From positions 98,881,354 to 98,945,353 of the forward strand of contig OY821521.1 of the NCBI GenBank assembly GCA_963682025.1: a stretch of DNA of 64,000 bases, read 5' to 3'. The translations under genes and the position numbers were made by a program. Of this stretch, positions 43,600 to 56,701 are shown one piece after another. The notes under the pieces were generated by a model, which was given only the letters and a program-made list of their open reading frames with translations, searched no databases and was not told the origin of the DNA. Each line of letters starts with the position of its first letter. The first letter of the stretch is position 1. Origin of the DNA: Cordilura impudica. Taxonomy: Eukaryota; Arthropoda; Insecta; Diptera; Scathophagidae.

Positions 43600-45236
43600 T
43601 TAGGGTGGCCCTTAATAAAAAAAGTGTTCAAATTCACACCCCCTAGAAATATATGAATAGGAAAAAAGTGAGAAATACAAAGTTTTGGGTCAATCAAAAA
43701 ACATTTAGAGGTGCCTCAACGCGATTGAAAATTTGAAGTGTGTTTATATGGGGAAAGTATGACTTTTTTTTTCAGATTTTACGAAAATTTCGTTCTATAG
43801 ATTATTTTTTCCGACAAATTATTATATAATTCGGGATCAGTATTAAATTATCTTTCCAAAAAGCTATAAAAATCGAATCAAAACTCGCCAATAAATAGCA
43901 AATGCCCCAGACCACTTTGTGCCAAAAAAAAAAACTAGATCATGAAATTTGATGACATTTTTTTCAACTTTAAGAAATTAATTAAAGCCAATATTTTATT
44001 TTAGAGTATATACATGTAAGTACTCAGATATGAAGTATTGTTTTATTACCGCCTAGTAAACCTATTAAGCATTGAGACCGAAAATGGAAAATTTTTTTGA
44101 TAAAATTTTGAAAACTCCTTTTTCAAGTTTTGAAAAATTTTAAATTGATCTAGCTCTTTAAAGTCTTGTTTAATGCATTTTAGGGATTAACTGTATGAAT
44201 TTTTAGGTAAATCCCTGTGCCAGAATTTTTTTTGACAAGGATTTTAATTTTGCGGATTTCAAGCAAAATGGAATTTTTGTAAAATATTCTGTAAATGTAC
44301 TATTTCTAAATACTTTATACCAAAAATTCATTAGTTTTCTACTTTTAAATGTTATATTTTATCTTAGTAGCCTAGGGTTTCGGAAAAAAAATATTATGAC
44401 CCCATTAACCCTTTTGGATTTGGGGTTACATATGACCCCAATCTAATAAAATACAATTTATTCAAAAAATTCAAATATTTTGGAAGTGCTATTGAATTTT
44501 TAGATGCGACGCTAAAAATATAATAACTAAATGTGTAGAACTTCCGTTCCAAAAATTTAAGATAAATGCGAGACCGTTAACCCATTATATGCCAAGGCCA
44601 GCTTTCGACTTTAAAATTACGGAAAACGAGTTTTTCTATTAAACCCGATGAAACCACTATTTAGAATTTAAGAAAAATAATGCGGTTAATTTTTGCTTAT
44701 TTAACCCTTCAGTGCTCCTGGGATCAAAATAATCCATTGTGATATATCTTTGGTGCAATTATCTGCTTATTGCTCGCGAATATAAATTAAATCAACTTTG
44801 AACCAATTTTGTTATAAAATTATTTTATGTAAAAAACTATCTATATTTTTCTAAATAAAATAAGAAGACCCACAAATGACTTAAAAGTAATAAAAGACAT
44901 TTTATTCAAAAGAATATGAAATATAAAATTAATATAATAATATAAAATTAAAGAAAATCAATACTTATTGCAATTCGTAAGTGATTACAGAAAACAATTT
45001 GAATCGCACACTAAATCATCCTTAAATACACCAAAATAAATAGAATTAATTTTATATTTCGCATCCATATTTGTCGGTCTTGAAATTTTCAATCGATTTC
45101 CGGCGTAATTTTTTTTATCCGATTATCCGCAAGCTTTAATTTTATTAGTTTTATATTGAAAGGTAACAAACTGTACCCCGCCTATCCCCAAACTCGCAAT
45201 TTGAAAAATGTCCATATAACGTAGGACCACTCTAAT
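43600..45236. mobile_element. Unclassified 1.6-kb TIR element, non-coding
   Basis: The left end TATTAGGGTGGCCCTTA and the right end (inverted) TATTAGAGTGGTCCTAC match at about 14 of 17 positions and are set in ATAT-rich flanks that could hide a TA or TATA duplication. No frame over 60 codons is found inside. It is probably a non-autonomous DNA transposon; the superfamily is not determined. Confidence 0.5.
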
Positions 45237-45254
45237 ATATATGTATATATATAT

Positions 45255-45777
45255 ATATGACAAAGTTAATATCGGATGATATTTTTGTATTAGGACTAGG
45301 TCGAAAAATGGAGTAATCAGTATCGTATTTGGTAGTCACTTATTTTTCGCAAAAATATATATATAAAACAAATTTGAGAACAATATATGCAATAATTTTG
45401 TTTTTTTGACAGATTTTTGATCGGGAATGAGCTTTATATATGGACTATGAGAAAAATGTTCTTACACGGGAGTACTAATTAATGGGATCTAAGAAACCTA
45501 AATTGGCCGACATCTGTATGATAATTTGGATCTTCTGACAATTTAATAGGTCTCAAAATGCTGCAATTTAAATACTGTTTATGCTATGGTCGGCGAAAAC
45601 TTATATACAAAAGTTCATTAAATAAACACACAGTATGACGGACAGACGGACGAACGGACATTGCTAAATCAGAAAATGATTCTGAGTCAATTGGTATACT
45701 AAAAGGTCAAATATTTTTGGTAGTTACAAACATCAGCATAAACTCAATATACTCTGACTGCGGAGTGGTATATATAA
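45255..45777 (+). repeat. Family B repeat, decayed
   Basis: It has TATCGGATGATATTTTTGT, GGACTAGGTCGAAAAATGG, GACGGACAGACGGACGAACG and GGTCAAATATTTTTGGTAG in family order, ending GGAGTGGTATATATAAA. The cap is missing. It sits at the expected left edge of the Tc1 element that follows. Confidence 0.7.
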
Positions 45778-45849
45778 ATTTACCAAAATAAAATATATCA
45801 AAACCTAACAATCCTAATGAGGAAACTTAGTATGAATTAAAAAAAATTA

Positions 45850-46790
45850 AATTTCAACACGACAGGCAAATTAACTGATGAAAATCTCATTAAAATGGTA
45901 TTTTATCATTACTATAAAGGAAATCTGCAAAAAAATTAGCTGAATTGTTTTCAGTGAAGGTGAGAACCATCTATATATAATATAATAAATCGTGCTGAAA
46001 AGGAAGGAAGACTCGATTTGAAGATAACAACAAGCAGAAAAATGTAGCTAACACGCCGGGATGAAAACAAAATAATTAAAACTATTCTTAAAAACTCCCA
46101 CGCTAGTACAACAATGTTAGCGCAAAAATTGAAAAATGACTGTGGAGTGATAGTGTTACATGATACGGTGCGACAAGTCCTTAAAAACCACGAGCTGCAA
46201 GAAAGAAGCAATTACTCTCGGCGCAAAATGTAAAAAAAGCTTTATTTTGCCACAGAGCACATTTCATGTCCAATTGAGTACTGGGAAGATGTTATTTTCT
46301 GTGATGGAAGTAAAGTTATGCTCTACTATCACGATGGACCTCAAAAAGTTTGAGGACAACCACTGACTGCTCTTCAAAACAAAAATATTATTCCTACCGT
46401 TAAACTTGGAAAATTATCCGTAATGGTATGCGGATGCATATCAAGTAAAGGCGTTGGAGAAATAAGAATTTTAGAGAAAACAATGGCAAAAGAAGTATAT
46501 TTCGATATTTTAAAGGAAGATTTGACCACCAGTGATAAAAATTTTGGAGTAAAAGTTGAAATACAAACTTTATCAAGATAACGACCCTAAACATAAATCA
46601 TATTTTTTCAGAACTTGGTTACTCTACAACTGCAGTAAAGTCATCGATACGACAGCACAAAGTCCCGATATGAATCCAATAGAAAATTTGTAGATGCATT
46701 TGAAGAAGAAGGTGGCAAAAAGAAATCCCAAAAAGAAAAATGATTTGAGAAAATTTATAAAATAAGAATGCTTTAATGGGACGACTGTAA
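45850..46790 (+). pseudogene. Tc1-type transposase, broken
   Basis: Plus-strand frames read a Tc1-like N-terminus (DENLIKMVF, RAEKEGRLDLK), DTVRQVLKNHELQERS, YWEDVIFCDGSKVMLY (first Asp), VMVCGCISSKGVGEI, LYQDNDPKHKS (second Asp) and SPDMNPIENLW (catalytic Glu). This is the motif order of a Tc1-family DDE transposase. Several stops and frameshifts are present (about 45965, 46045, 46230, 46350, 46580, 46690). Confidence 0.75.
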
Positions 46791-46799
46791 TTGTTGCTC

Positions 46800-47124
46800 A
46801 ATGTGGACACACAAAATATTAGGCGATACAGGTTTACACTTCTGCTGTATTACTCACCTACTTTGAATGTGTTGAGTTTTGCAAACAATTTTTTGACACT
46901 ATTTAATATGCGATGTTGGTTTTACTTTCTTGTATCCTGATTTTTTTTTCGTTGAAATTATATATCTTTTTTTTTTGTATTCTAGTTACAAATTAATTAC
47001 TACCCCTAATTAACCTTTAAAAAAAATATATATATAAATTTAATGATTTGCGTTTGTTATTCGGTCTTTAAGTAAAATAATTTAAAATATTTTCACTGTG
47101 CAATCAATTTCTTGACAAACTGTA
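46800..47124 (+). mobile_element. Right end of the Tc1 element
   Basis: The end, read inward from 47124, is TACAGTTTGTCAAGAAATTG, a Tc1-like TIR beginning next to TA. No matching left TIR is found near 45800; a family B repeat occupies that side, so the left end was probably lost. Confidence 0.5.
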
Positions 47125-47508
47125 TGTTTGTATGACTTTTGAAAATTATTGTAATATTTAATTTGAATGAAAAAAAAAATAAATATACAGACTCGGTTTA
47201 TTGTATTATGTTGAGATGAAACCATACCTACTCCAATAGAAACTTATCAAACATATTTTGTTGTATAAGTCATTTTTTAAATTTAATATTTTCTTTTTAG
47301 CCAATATGAGCTTCAGTTTGCTTTTAATGCGGTTAGCTGATTTTCCTTTCGTAGTAAAATTTTTTTTTTTTTGCAATCAGCTTTATTAACTTTGTGTACT
47401 CAGCGAACTAAAATCCTCTGATAATTATAATTTAAACACAAAATAAAAAGTTCAATTAATAAGCATTTTGATGAAATATGACAGAAAAAAATGCATTTAA
47501 AGAAAAAT

Positions 47509-47814
47509 CTATAAATCGATTTCTTGTGACTGATGTTTTGTTCTAACGTTTTATCCCGATTTTAACCAAACGTATATTATTTGAAAGGGATTTCTATTAA
47601 GCCGTTTTGTAGATTTACAGATTTTTAAATGTTTTCCTTTATTTTGAGTAAATTGCATTTAAATGTGCTACTAACACATACATAAAATTATACAATGCTA
47701 TGTGTATGTTTATTAAATTTGTTAATGAGTTTGTTTTTTGTGTTGATTTGTGAATTTAATGAAAAAATAAAATTTCCTAGAATTTGCACTCGAATTTCGA
47801 GGGCTGGAATCTGC
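47509..47814 (+). mobile_element. Family A element lacking both extreme ends
   Basis: It starts TCTATAAATCGATTTCTTG (TTAATAGGCTAG deleted) and ends CTCGAATTTCGAGGGCTGG, AATCTGC, with the CTRR lost. The 3' hairpin is perfect. Confidence 0.65.
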
Positions 47815-48629
47815 AAATATACAAATATATGCAACCACTAATCGATGTCATTTTTTGATTCGATTAGATATTTTGTCCATGATAGATATTTTGCCAGAAA
47901 GTCCTGATGCTAGATATTATATTAACCATGGAATTTTAATGAATTTTTCACTTAACACGCCACCATAATTCGGAAACCCTAAAAGTCGATGTTTAAATTT
48001 TCAAAAAACTGTCCCAGTTTAGTTTAGGTTAGTTTAGCTGGTTTACTTCTAAGTAAAAAATAATATTTTAAAGTAATTCGGTACCAAATGCAATGCCCCA
48101 TCAGGACATTTTGTTGAATTTTGTAATTCACTCATTCATTCAATCCTTTAGAGACTATTACTACTTTACTTCCGCTTATAGCTTTTGAATTTTTCATGAT
48201 GTCAATAAAAACGTTGCATATTTTCCTTTTGTTAATACCAATACATATTTGTGTAGGTATGAATGCAATGTCTACCTTAATATATCGACATATACTTTAC
48301 ATTTTTATGTAAGTAAACATACATAGAGATGATGTGTGTAGTGTAACTAATATATGCTTATACAAAAAATATGTTTTTAAATGCTTAAAGTTCCGAAAGT
48401 CCCATATATCAAGAAGAGCCAAAAAAAAAAGAATATTCAACGCTTGCATAAAATCCGTACATATTTATGAATGAGAGTTCTGGCACGTAGTTGCTCGGGA
48501 TGTGAGTTCTCTTATATTTTTTATAAACAGTTGTCTGCGGAAAGTTCTAAAAACATTTTTGCCTCAAAATGTATAAAACCATAGACTGTTTAGTGAAGCA
48601 AAATAAACATCTAAAAATAACGAAATAGT

Positions 48630-48833
48630 AAGAAGAAAGTGTCGGTGGATTGGGCACGCCTTGCAAGGGCCACTTAACGATACAACAAGAAGTTAATAGG
48701 TTCTGCAAGGAAGCCGAAGAAGGGCGACACAAATAGAATCTGCTCGAGGACATAAGATATGGAACCAGATTAAAGCACAAGCATTGGGCAGAATTGCATG
48801 GAATTATTTTTTTATGGGCCTGTGCTCCTTATA
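48630..48833 (+). pseudogene. LINE ORF2 C-terminal scrap
   Basis: One frame reads RRKCRWIGHALQGPLND, then GSRRRATQIESARGHKIWNQ, IKAQALGRIAWN and FMGLCS. This resembles the extreme C-terminus (RRWRWIGHxLR ... WR..V.ALC) of many insect endonuclease-reverse transcriptase proteins. No polymerase domain remains. Assignment is from pattern memory. Confidence 0.5.
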
Positions 48834-51084
48834 AATACGAGGGGATTTAAGTATATATAAAATAAATCAGTATAGCGTTAAAATTTCTTCCTTTTCAAGT
48901 TTAAGTTTTTAAGAAATACATGAAGCTATTAATATGTGTCACATTGTGAATATAATAAAAATATTTTCACATGCTGACAAATATTGAAAGACAAATGCAG
49001 ATTTGCATGGTGTACGACACTCTGTTGTGCATGGTATTCATAATTTTTGCAGATATTTGTAACTAAAATAATTTTTGATACACTTTGTGTTTTATCGAAC
49101 AACTGATAACTACATTCTGAGTCGATTTAGCGAGTGCCTGTTCCTCAGTCTGTGAGTTTTCGTGAACTTTAATCAACTTAAAGATGAACTCTACTGAATA
49201 TAATAAACGTTGCTCTATGTTTGGATGTAGCTTCTTTGGAGGACTCATTGTCTCCTAAAAATTATACATAATATATACACTACCAAGAGGCATTTGAAAT
49301 ATGAGCCAAATATATCTAGATTTGGAACTGGCTTTTATATTGACCACGCGCTAGGACAGCAATTGAACATGTTTTTAGGTCATAAACATAAAAATATTGA
49401 GTTTTAATGAGGTAATGTAAATATGCGCACATCATAATGAATCCATATAAAATTCTTATCATATATGCTCCTTCACAGATCCCCAGACAACAAATATACT
49501 ACAATGTAATTCATGTATGCTTTATGCTAACTGTTTATACCCAACGTCATTAAGCAATTATGGTGGCTATTGGACCAACAGGTGTTAGACCTAAATAACA
49601 TGGTGTAGGGTATGGTACAGTTGCCTGACAGAGATTATAACTTTTTTGTTTGTTCTTCTGAAAGTTGTTATAAGGCCTTTAGAGTTACCTTGAGTTGTGT
49701 GTGTATGCGTGATAGTGTATCTGCCTTTGTTTCATTGTGTCTGTCACATCAGATATTGACGATATCGTTGTCTTTTTGTATGTTTAAATCTACTACTGAA
49801 GCATAGCTGAATAAAAGTTTTTCTTTTTTTTTTTGTATGTCTTTTATTTGAATGCAAAGACATTCATCCGACTGTGATTCTTGAACATATTCATCCATTT
49901 TTACGGTGGTATATGTGTGGTATTTTATATTCACACATAATATGACTTTATTAACAAAATATCACAGCAAAAAGAATACTATTACTTTGTGGCTTCCTGA
50001 GATGACTGAATATCTAACTTCTGAGAATACACTTTGTTAAATGAAATTTAGGGACTCTAAGCCTTTATGAACATTGGTACTATGAAAGAAGTACATTTCA
50101 GCTGTTGAAAAAAGACTTAGCACATGTCACATTCATTGTCTTATAGAAACAGGTTTTTTAGCGATGGATAACCAAACTCTTCCCTGTAAACCTGCTGCTG
50201 GGTGAACAAAGTTTTTTTTTCTGCTGAAATACAGACGCTTTTTATTGTATTGAATATTTTATATATTTGATTCAATAATGACACCCAATTTGACTGCTGC
50301 CATCTGTTGGTGCCCTAAAACAATCAATATGTTTCAGGTTGGCAGCCGTAGTAGCAACAAAAATTATTCGATTAATCGAACAAAACAATTTAGCTCGATT
50401 AATTCAAAATGTATGATATTTAAATGAAGAATAAGATTTATTTTATGTTTTTATTTTTCATTAGTCCAATACATTTTCAAATACTACCAAAATTTTTTTT
50501 TCTATTTTTCATTGATCGAATAAATTTTCAAATAATTTAAATAATTTTTGTTTTTCTTATATATTTGAGTTTTACTTCAGAAACATACAGAATTAAAAAG
50601 TCATACAAACAGCATGTTATGTTTAATAAGCATAAGCATAACTTTTATAATATACATAGTTGCTTTTTTTATGACAAAAAATATGTTTTATTAGTCGGAA
50701 GCACAAGATTTCGAGGAAATTTAGAACTTTAAAAAAATATATATATAAAGTAAAATTTAAATAGAATCTTTTAAAACCAAAGTCACGACCATTTAAAGTT
50801 TGAATATCTTATAAGAAATTTCGTAGTGAAATAGTTTATATAGAGGTTGATATTTTTGACATCTTGGGTTCCTAAATATCTACTTTGATTGAAATAAGGA
50901 ATTTCGAAAACATCGGATATTTGGCCACCTTCTTAGAAAATCTAGATATTCTTTATCTGCTCTCCTTAAAGGAGAACTAGGTGAAAGAGCATTTTCGAAA
51001 TATTCATTTATAAAAACTAAAATCGAACTCGTTTGAAAAGAAAACGATGTGATAAACTTCTGAAAGTAAAATTATTCTAGTAAA
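48834..51084. other. Gene-free AT-rich stretch
   Basis: Short openings only. Around 49060-49240 a decayed minus-strand family B scrap (TGAGTCGATTTAGCGAG) is possible. Nothing else recognised. Confidence 0.45.
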
Positions 51085-51235
51085 TGAATATTATCTTAAA
51101 AGATTAGTTATCTTAAAAGATTTAAAAGATTAATAATCTTTTAAAATATTTAAAAGATTAATAAATTTTTAAAATATTAAAATATTAATAATCTTTTAAA
51201 ATATTTAAAAGATTAATAATTTTTTAAAAGATTAT
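51085..51235. repeat. Nested palindromes of AAAAGATTAATAATCTTTT
   Basis: AAAAGATTAATAATCTTTT, nearly self-complementary, occurs around 51122-51140 and, with variants, twice more up to 51230, interleaved with TTAAAATATTTAAAAG. It is a local cluster of direct and inverted repeats with no coding meaning. Confidence 0.7.
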
Positions 51236-52086
51236 TGTTGAAACGTAAAAGATGATTCTTTAATCGCGGAATTTTTAAAAAATTGTTCACCTGTTCGAAC
51301 GATCAAAAACATGCGATCGAATGATGCCATATCCTATATACTACCGGCTGACCCGAGTACTGAATCCGTTATTTCAGACAAAGATCAGAAATTGCCCAAA
51401 AATGAATAATCAAATATTCTAAAAATGTCGCATAAATTATGAAACGCGATCGGAGAAAATATGAAAATTTAGAACCTCAAAAAAAGACCAACTCTCTAAA
51501 AATTTGGACTTTCGTTTAAAATTATTTATTTTACTAAAAATAGAAGGCGTTTTGAGGTATAACGATTTTTTGTTTTTAAATGGAAAATTTCAGACTAACT
51601 GTTCGATTGAATGCAATAAATTGAAATATGTTCATGTTTGACCCCGGCTAATTGGCAAATTTTTTTTTTTTATTTTTAAATAGCAAAGTGGGTCCATGTT
51701 TTTCTTTACATTTCTGATCTTACAAAAATTATACGGTTCTCTTCAACCTAAATTTGTAAAGGGTTAAGGCAGACTTGTAGGATAAATATTTCATTAGTTG
51801 TAATTCAGCAGAATAAAAGAAGGGGCTCAACAGTAACAAGTAACAGTTTATCAAACTTTTAACATTGGCTATTTGTATACGCTATGCCACTGAGTTGAAG
51901 AGGGTACAATGGGCTGTGTAAATTTTTGTAACTGGACAAAGTGGCATAGATTTTCGGCAATGGTTATAAGAAGTACAATTTTGGAGCTTGCCCCTGTATA
52001 GAAATATCATCCAATATTAATTTTTGATGTATACACATCTATACGCCCAGGGGGGTAATTTTATATTTCACAATACAATCAAAAAA

Positions 52087-52120
52087 ACAGCGTAACATGT
52101 GAGCTCACATGTTACGCTGT
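52087..52120. repeat. Perfect 34-bp palindrome
   Basis: The arm ACAGCGTAACATGTGAG is followed at once by its exact reverse complement with no spacer and no mismatch (17 + 17 bp, centre GAGCTC). It does not belong to any repeat family I identified in the window. Confidence 0.95.
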
Positions 52121-52164
52121 GAGCCGTAAGACAAATCGGTGTGACTTATGACTGTGTTTGTGAA

Positions 52165-52930
52165 AAAAATATGATATGTTTAAAAATTAAAAATGAAAAT
52201 TAAAAATTAAAAATAAAAAATAAAAAATGAAAAATGAAAAATGAAAACGAAAAACGAAAAACGAAAAATGAAAAACTAAAAATAAAAAATTAAATATAAA
52301 AAATTAAAAATAATAAATGAAAAATGAAAAATAAAAAATGAAAAATAAATAAATTAAAAATTAAAAATTAACAATAAAAAATGAAAAATAAAAAATAAAA
52401 CATAAAAAATGAAAAATGAAAAATAAAAATTAAACTTGGAAACTGAAAAACGAAAAATTAAAAATGATATACAAACAATGAAAAATAAAAAAATTAAAAA
52501 TTAAAATTTAAAAACGAAAAATGAAAAATAAAAAATTAAAAATTAAAAATGAAAAATAAAAAATTAAAAATAATAAATGAAAGATGAAAAATAAAAAATT
52601 AAAAATGAAAAATGAAAAATAAAAAATTAAAAATGAAAATTAAAAAATTAAAAATAAAAAATGAAAAATAAAAAATTACAATTGCAAAATGAAAAACGAA
52701 AAATTAAAAATGAAAAACAAACAATGAAAAATAAAAAAATTAAAAATTAAAACGAAAAATGAAAAATAGAAAATGAAAAATTAAAAATTAAAATTGAAAA
52801 ATAAAAAAATTAAAAATAAAATAGAAAAACGAATAATTAAAAATGAAAAATGGAAAATAAAAAATGAAAAATAAAATGTGAAAAATAAAAAATTAAAAAT
52901 AAATAAAAAATGAAAAATTAAAAATTAACC
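52165..52930 (+). repeat. A-rich heptamer satellite (AAAAATG/A/T)n
   Basis: About 760 bp of imperfect 6-8 bp units of five A plus TG, TA, TT or CG, the same type as 28312-28632. Longer super-periods are visible, for example GAAAAACGAAAAATTAAAAA with CAAACAATG at about 52438-52480 and again at about 52686-52730 (about 250 bp apart), showing local amplification. Confidence 0.85.
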
Positions 52931-53299
52931 GGCTGAAATAATAAATAATATTAAATATTTCTATATTAACAGAGCCCCTGCAGTTGACTGCTATAAGTGA
53001 TACACAGATGGCGCTTTCTGTTTGATTTTAAAAAAATGTCATAAAAAATTTTTAATTACTAGATGTTTACACATCTCCCATGTGATCGGACTCACATGAT
53101 TTTTTTTATATCTTCCGGCATTGTAGTTGGACTGAAGAACCTTTTTTACTTAAGATTATCACTGACTCGAATCATTACAATTTATAAGATCAATTTTTTT
53201 TGTTATTTATATCTACACCGAGAGAAATCCATGCAACATTTTGCGAAAACAAATTTTGTAGCCAATTCTAAGGTTTTATTATACTATAATATTTTAAGT

Positions 53300-54310
53300 G
53301 AAGCTTTAAGTTTCATGGCGTTACGTCGTCGTGCGAAAACTAGCTGAAAAGGTAGGCATTTTAAATTTTCGCATATTGACCAATAATTTAGAGATGAGAA
53401 AGCTGTCTGAAGGTTGGATACCTCGTTTGTTCGCAATAGAACAAAAACAGCGTCATGAAAATATTTTAGTAGCGGGTTTGGTAATTCGAAACCATTGATG
53501 AGAAATGGTTCCGCCACTTCACATCTGAGACAAACGAACCATGAAAACAGTGGACTGAATCCAAAGAATACGAAAAGAAAAAAAATCACATGAAATTTAG
53601 CATAACTGTAGAGAAGACAATTTACAACCAAATATAGTTTTTAAGATATTCGATCAATAAATTCACCTTGCAACTTGACATGCCTAAATACATTTTATTT
53701 AAGATTAGAGTTGTAGATTAAAAAGTTTTAAATATAAACACAATTATTCTAGTTTACTTTTTTAAATATATTCCATATTTCAGAAACTGCTAGAGCTAGA
53801 AATTTAAACTTTTGAATATTTCTTGATTTAGTAATGTTAACATTCGTGCCAAATTTTATTAAATTCAAAAAAGATGGGGTCGAAAATACTCTTTTTTGTC
53901 GATTTTTAATGGAACACTCCACATCAGTATAAAACAATGCTGTCAACTCTCAAAAAAATGGGCTTTTTTTAAAAGCTTATTTTAATTGGTAATATTGTAT
54001 ATAAATACGTAATTATCGTAAATCGCAACTCCACGATAATTGCAACATCTCAATTGGTTGCGTTTGAATGATTTAACGCAAAGTTTAGCATACAATTTTT
54101 TTGTTTTACATTAGGTTCGGAAAGGACCTTCTTTTACAAAATGGTCAGATTCTTACCAAGTTTAAGTTAAATTGCCATGAATTTGTAGACGCAAAATAGT
54201 GTATTGAGCTAAAAGGAGATTATGTTGAAAAATAATTTTTATTTTTTTGTTGCAAAAAAAAAAAAAACTGCGTTACATTCTAAAAGTCACGGACTTATTG
54301 GTCCGTCCTC
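53300..54310 (+). pseudogene. Mariner relic with preserved right end
   Basis: Plus frames read VVRKLAEKVGILNFRIL, LEMRKLSEGWIPRLF, IDEKWFRHFTSETNE and KQWTESKEYEKKK. These are the linker and first catalytic block of a mariner transposase, with DETW changed to DEKW. The C-terminus CIELKGDYVEK and stop survive at about 54200-54234, followed by the end whose inverted form is CGAGGACGGACCAATAAGTC. The region between 53640 and 54100 is unrecognisable. Confidence 0.7.
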
Positions 54311-55030
54311 GTATGTAAATGTTCATATCGAATATAATTATTCATTATAACTCATATACATTTTTTTTCTTTAAAAAGCTTGATGATCAGTTCTTTCATG
54401 TTTTTTAAAAACTCCTTTCCTCATGGCGCCAATATTGTTGTTGTTTGAATAAAATGATTTATTTTAATAAACAGAATAGTTTATTTAAGTTGTTTTTATT
54501 ATTGTACAAAAATAAAATATAAAAAACACGTTTTATGAATACAAATCTAACCGGCACTTTTAATCTCCAGCAATTATATACACAATTTTCTGATGTAAAT
54601 TTGTTTGTTGTTATGAAAACTTAGTAAAGGTCAAATTTTCCGTGTCTTTTATAACTCTTAAACAACAGGGTGTATAAATCAAAACAAATTTTCAAAAATG
54701 AATTTAATACAATTACAAATATGTATATTAACATAAATTGTGTATAATTATTTTTGTGATCAACTGTACATTAGAGTTAATAAAAGGAAACAAATTTTTA
54801 ATTGTTATAAACGAAAACATATGAAAAGAAATGTCAATTCCTTAATTCTGCAGCTTTATCAGTTTGAGCAAAACTTTAAACTTGTAATGTATATATAAAC
54901 ACAAAAATTGACAATTCTCAAAATATTAATCTGAAAAAGAAATATTTTTCGGAACCTAAAATATTCGGAACGAGTAGAAGCAAAATTTAATTTGAAAAAT
55001 TTAAAAATAATGTTAATACCAATGAATTAA
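54311..55030. other. No gene recognised
   Basis: AT-rich spacer without conserved frame or element ends. Confidence 0.45.
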
Positions 55031-55362
55031 TCTATAATATTAATAGGCGAGGCGGTTTCTTGTGACCGATGTTTTGTTCTACCGTTTTATCCCGATTTTG
55101 ACCAAACGTATATTATTTGAAAGGTATGCCTTTTTAACCGTTTTGCAGATTTACAGATTCTAAATTTTTTTTTTTATTTTGAGTAAATTGCATTTAAAGT
55201 TGCTACTAACACATACATAAAATTAAATTGTTACTGTGTTTGTAATAAAAATGATTTGTGAATTGTCGATAGTTGATTAGCATACCTATAGGGCCTTTAT
55301 TTAATGAAAAAATAAAATTTCCTAGAATTTGCACTCGAATTTCGAGGACTGGAATCTGCTGG
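55031..55362 (+). mobile_element. Family A Helitron-like element
   Basis: It starts TCTATAATATTAATAGGC and ends GGAATCTGCTGG followed by T. The 3' hairpin CTCGAATTTCGAG is perfect. About 30 bp are missing from the middle (AAATTAAATTGTT in place of the CAATGCTATGTGTG segment). Confidence 0.7.
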
Positions 55363-56100
55363 TTAGTATTAATATTTGAGTCAGTCAAAGATTTAATTGT
55401 TTGACAATTTCAACAAATTTATAAAAAATTATTAATATTAGTGTCTAATCTATTGTATCTATATTATATTTAACTAGAATTTTTTTTTTTCAATTAAATA
55501 TTCTTCCTTTATTTACATATTTTGACAAATTTTTTTGATATTTACATATGAGATTTTATATTTACATATAGATATTGCAACAAATAATACATAGGATCTA
55601 AAGATATTAAATAGTTTTTATATTATTTTTGAATGATTTTTAAAGGAAAATGGGAGGAAAAAACCTTTATATGAAATTATATTTAACTGGAAAAAATACC
55701 AAAATATATTATTTTTTGTTATATAAATATAAAAAAATTCAGTAAGAAATTATTAATATGAAATATGATTAACTATGTAGTAATAATATATTTACTCAAA
55801 ATGATGAACCCATTATTAAAATATAATTATTGATTGTTAAGAGTTTTATTTTTCAATAAAAAAAATTGTTGAGTGTAAACGATTTATAATTACAAAAATA
55901 TACACATATAGCATTTTAACAAAATCGGTTGGTGGTTCATTTTCAATCAAAAAATTAATTGTATTTACAAAAATGATATTTAATATGTCGTAAATTTTTA
56001 CTGTGTACTCTTAAATATTATTTTGAATAACGATTTTAATACCAGTATCTCAATATAATTTTAGAAAACCTAAATATCGGTACTGAGTTTGCACTGCGAT
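55363..56100. other. No gene recognised
   Basis: Very AT-rich; no feature identified. Confidence 0.45.
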
Positions 56101-56188
56101 ATTGTTTTCCCTAATCGATATAGTAAAGGATGGGGTCGACGGCAAACCCAGTCTACAGAGTGGTATAATGTAAAAAAAATAACAATCT

Positions 56189-56509
56189 GTGGGCAAAGAC
56201 AAAAAAAAGAAAGCAACTGTCCCAGCTACCGCTGAGAGGCGGAAAAAAGCGACAAGGTTCAAAATTATTTCTACACTTCTACACAGTTTAAAATATAATT
56301 TTGAGGAAGAAGCCGAAAAATTCTATTACATTTATAAGACAAAGTTGCCGGCAAAGATTGTATCATGGTTGGCCACAAGTGAACGTGGTATCAGTCAACC
56401 AGTATTTCGGAAAGGCGAATTAGCTATCAATGAACAAACTCACAATGAGAATTGTGTTATAGAAAAATACCATCAACGAGATAATATTTTGCTTATGCCG
56501 GGAGTATGA
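56189..56509 (+). pseudogene. Tc1/mariner-superfamily transposase fragment
   Basis: A 106-codon frame contains LPAKIVSWLATSERGIS, GELAINEQTHNENCV and IEKYHQRDNILLMPG. These resemble the core of an insect transposase family as I recall it (KVLVWLAISxxGIS, GLAINQxxYxxxCI), between the first and second catalytic residues. The WPDLA block and the later catalytic part are missing. The first 40-odd codons (Lys-rich) seem unrelated. The ATG is therefore arbitrary. Confidence 0.5.
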
Positions 56510-56701
56510 TTACACTAAACTTACGCACTTAATTTGTGGAAAGATGATTTGTTGGCAAAACAAATTGGTCAAGATATTAATGATCATCTTAGGTTAAACA
56601 TAAATACACTACAGCTTAAAGCACACTTTTATGTGGATAGATCTGAACATGCACCGTTTTTCATTAATTTTCCTTGACCTCAATAAACACATGTCATATT
56701 A

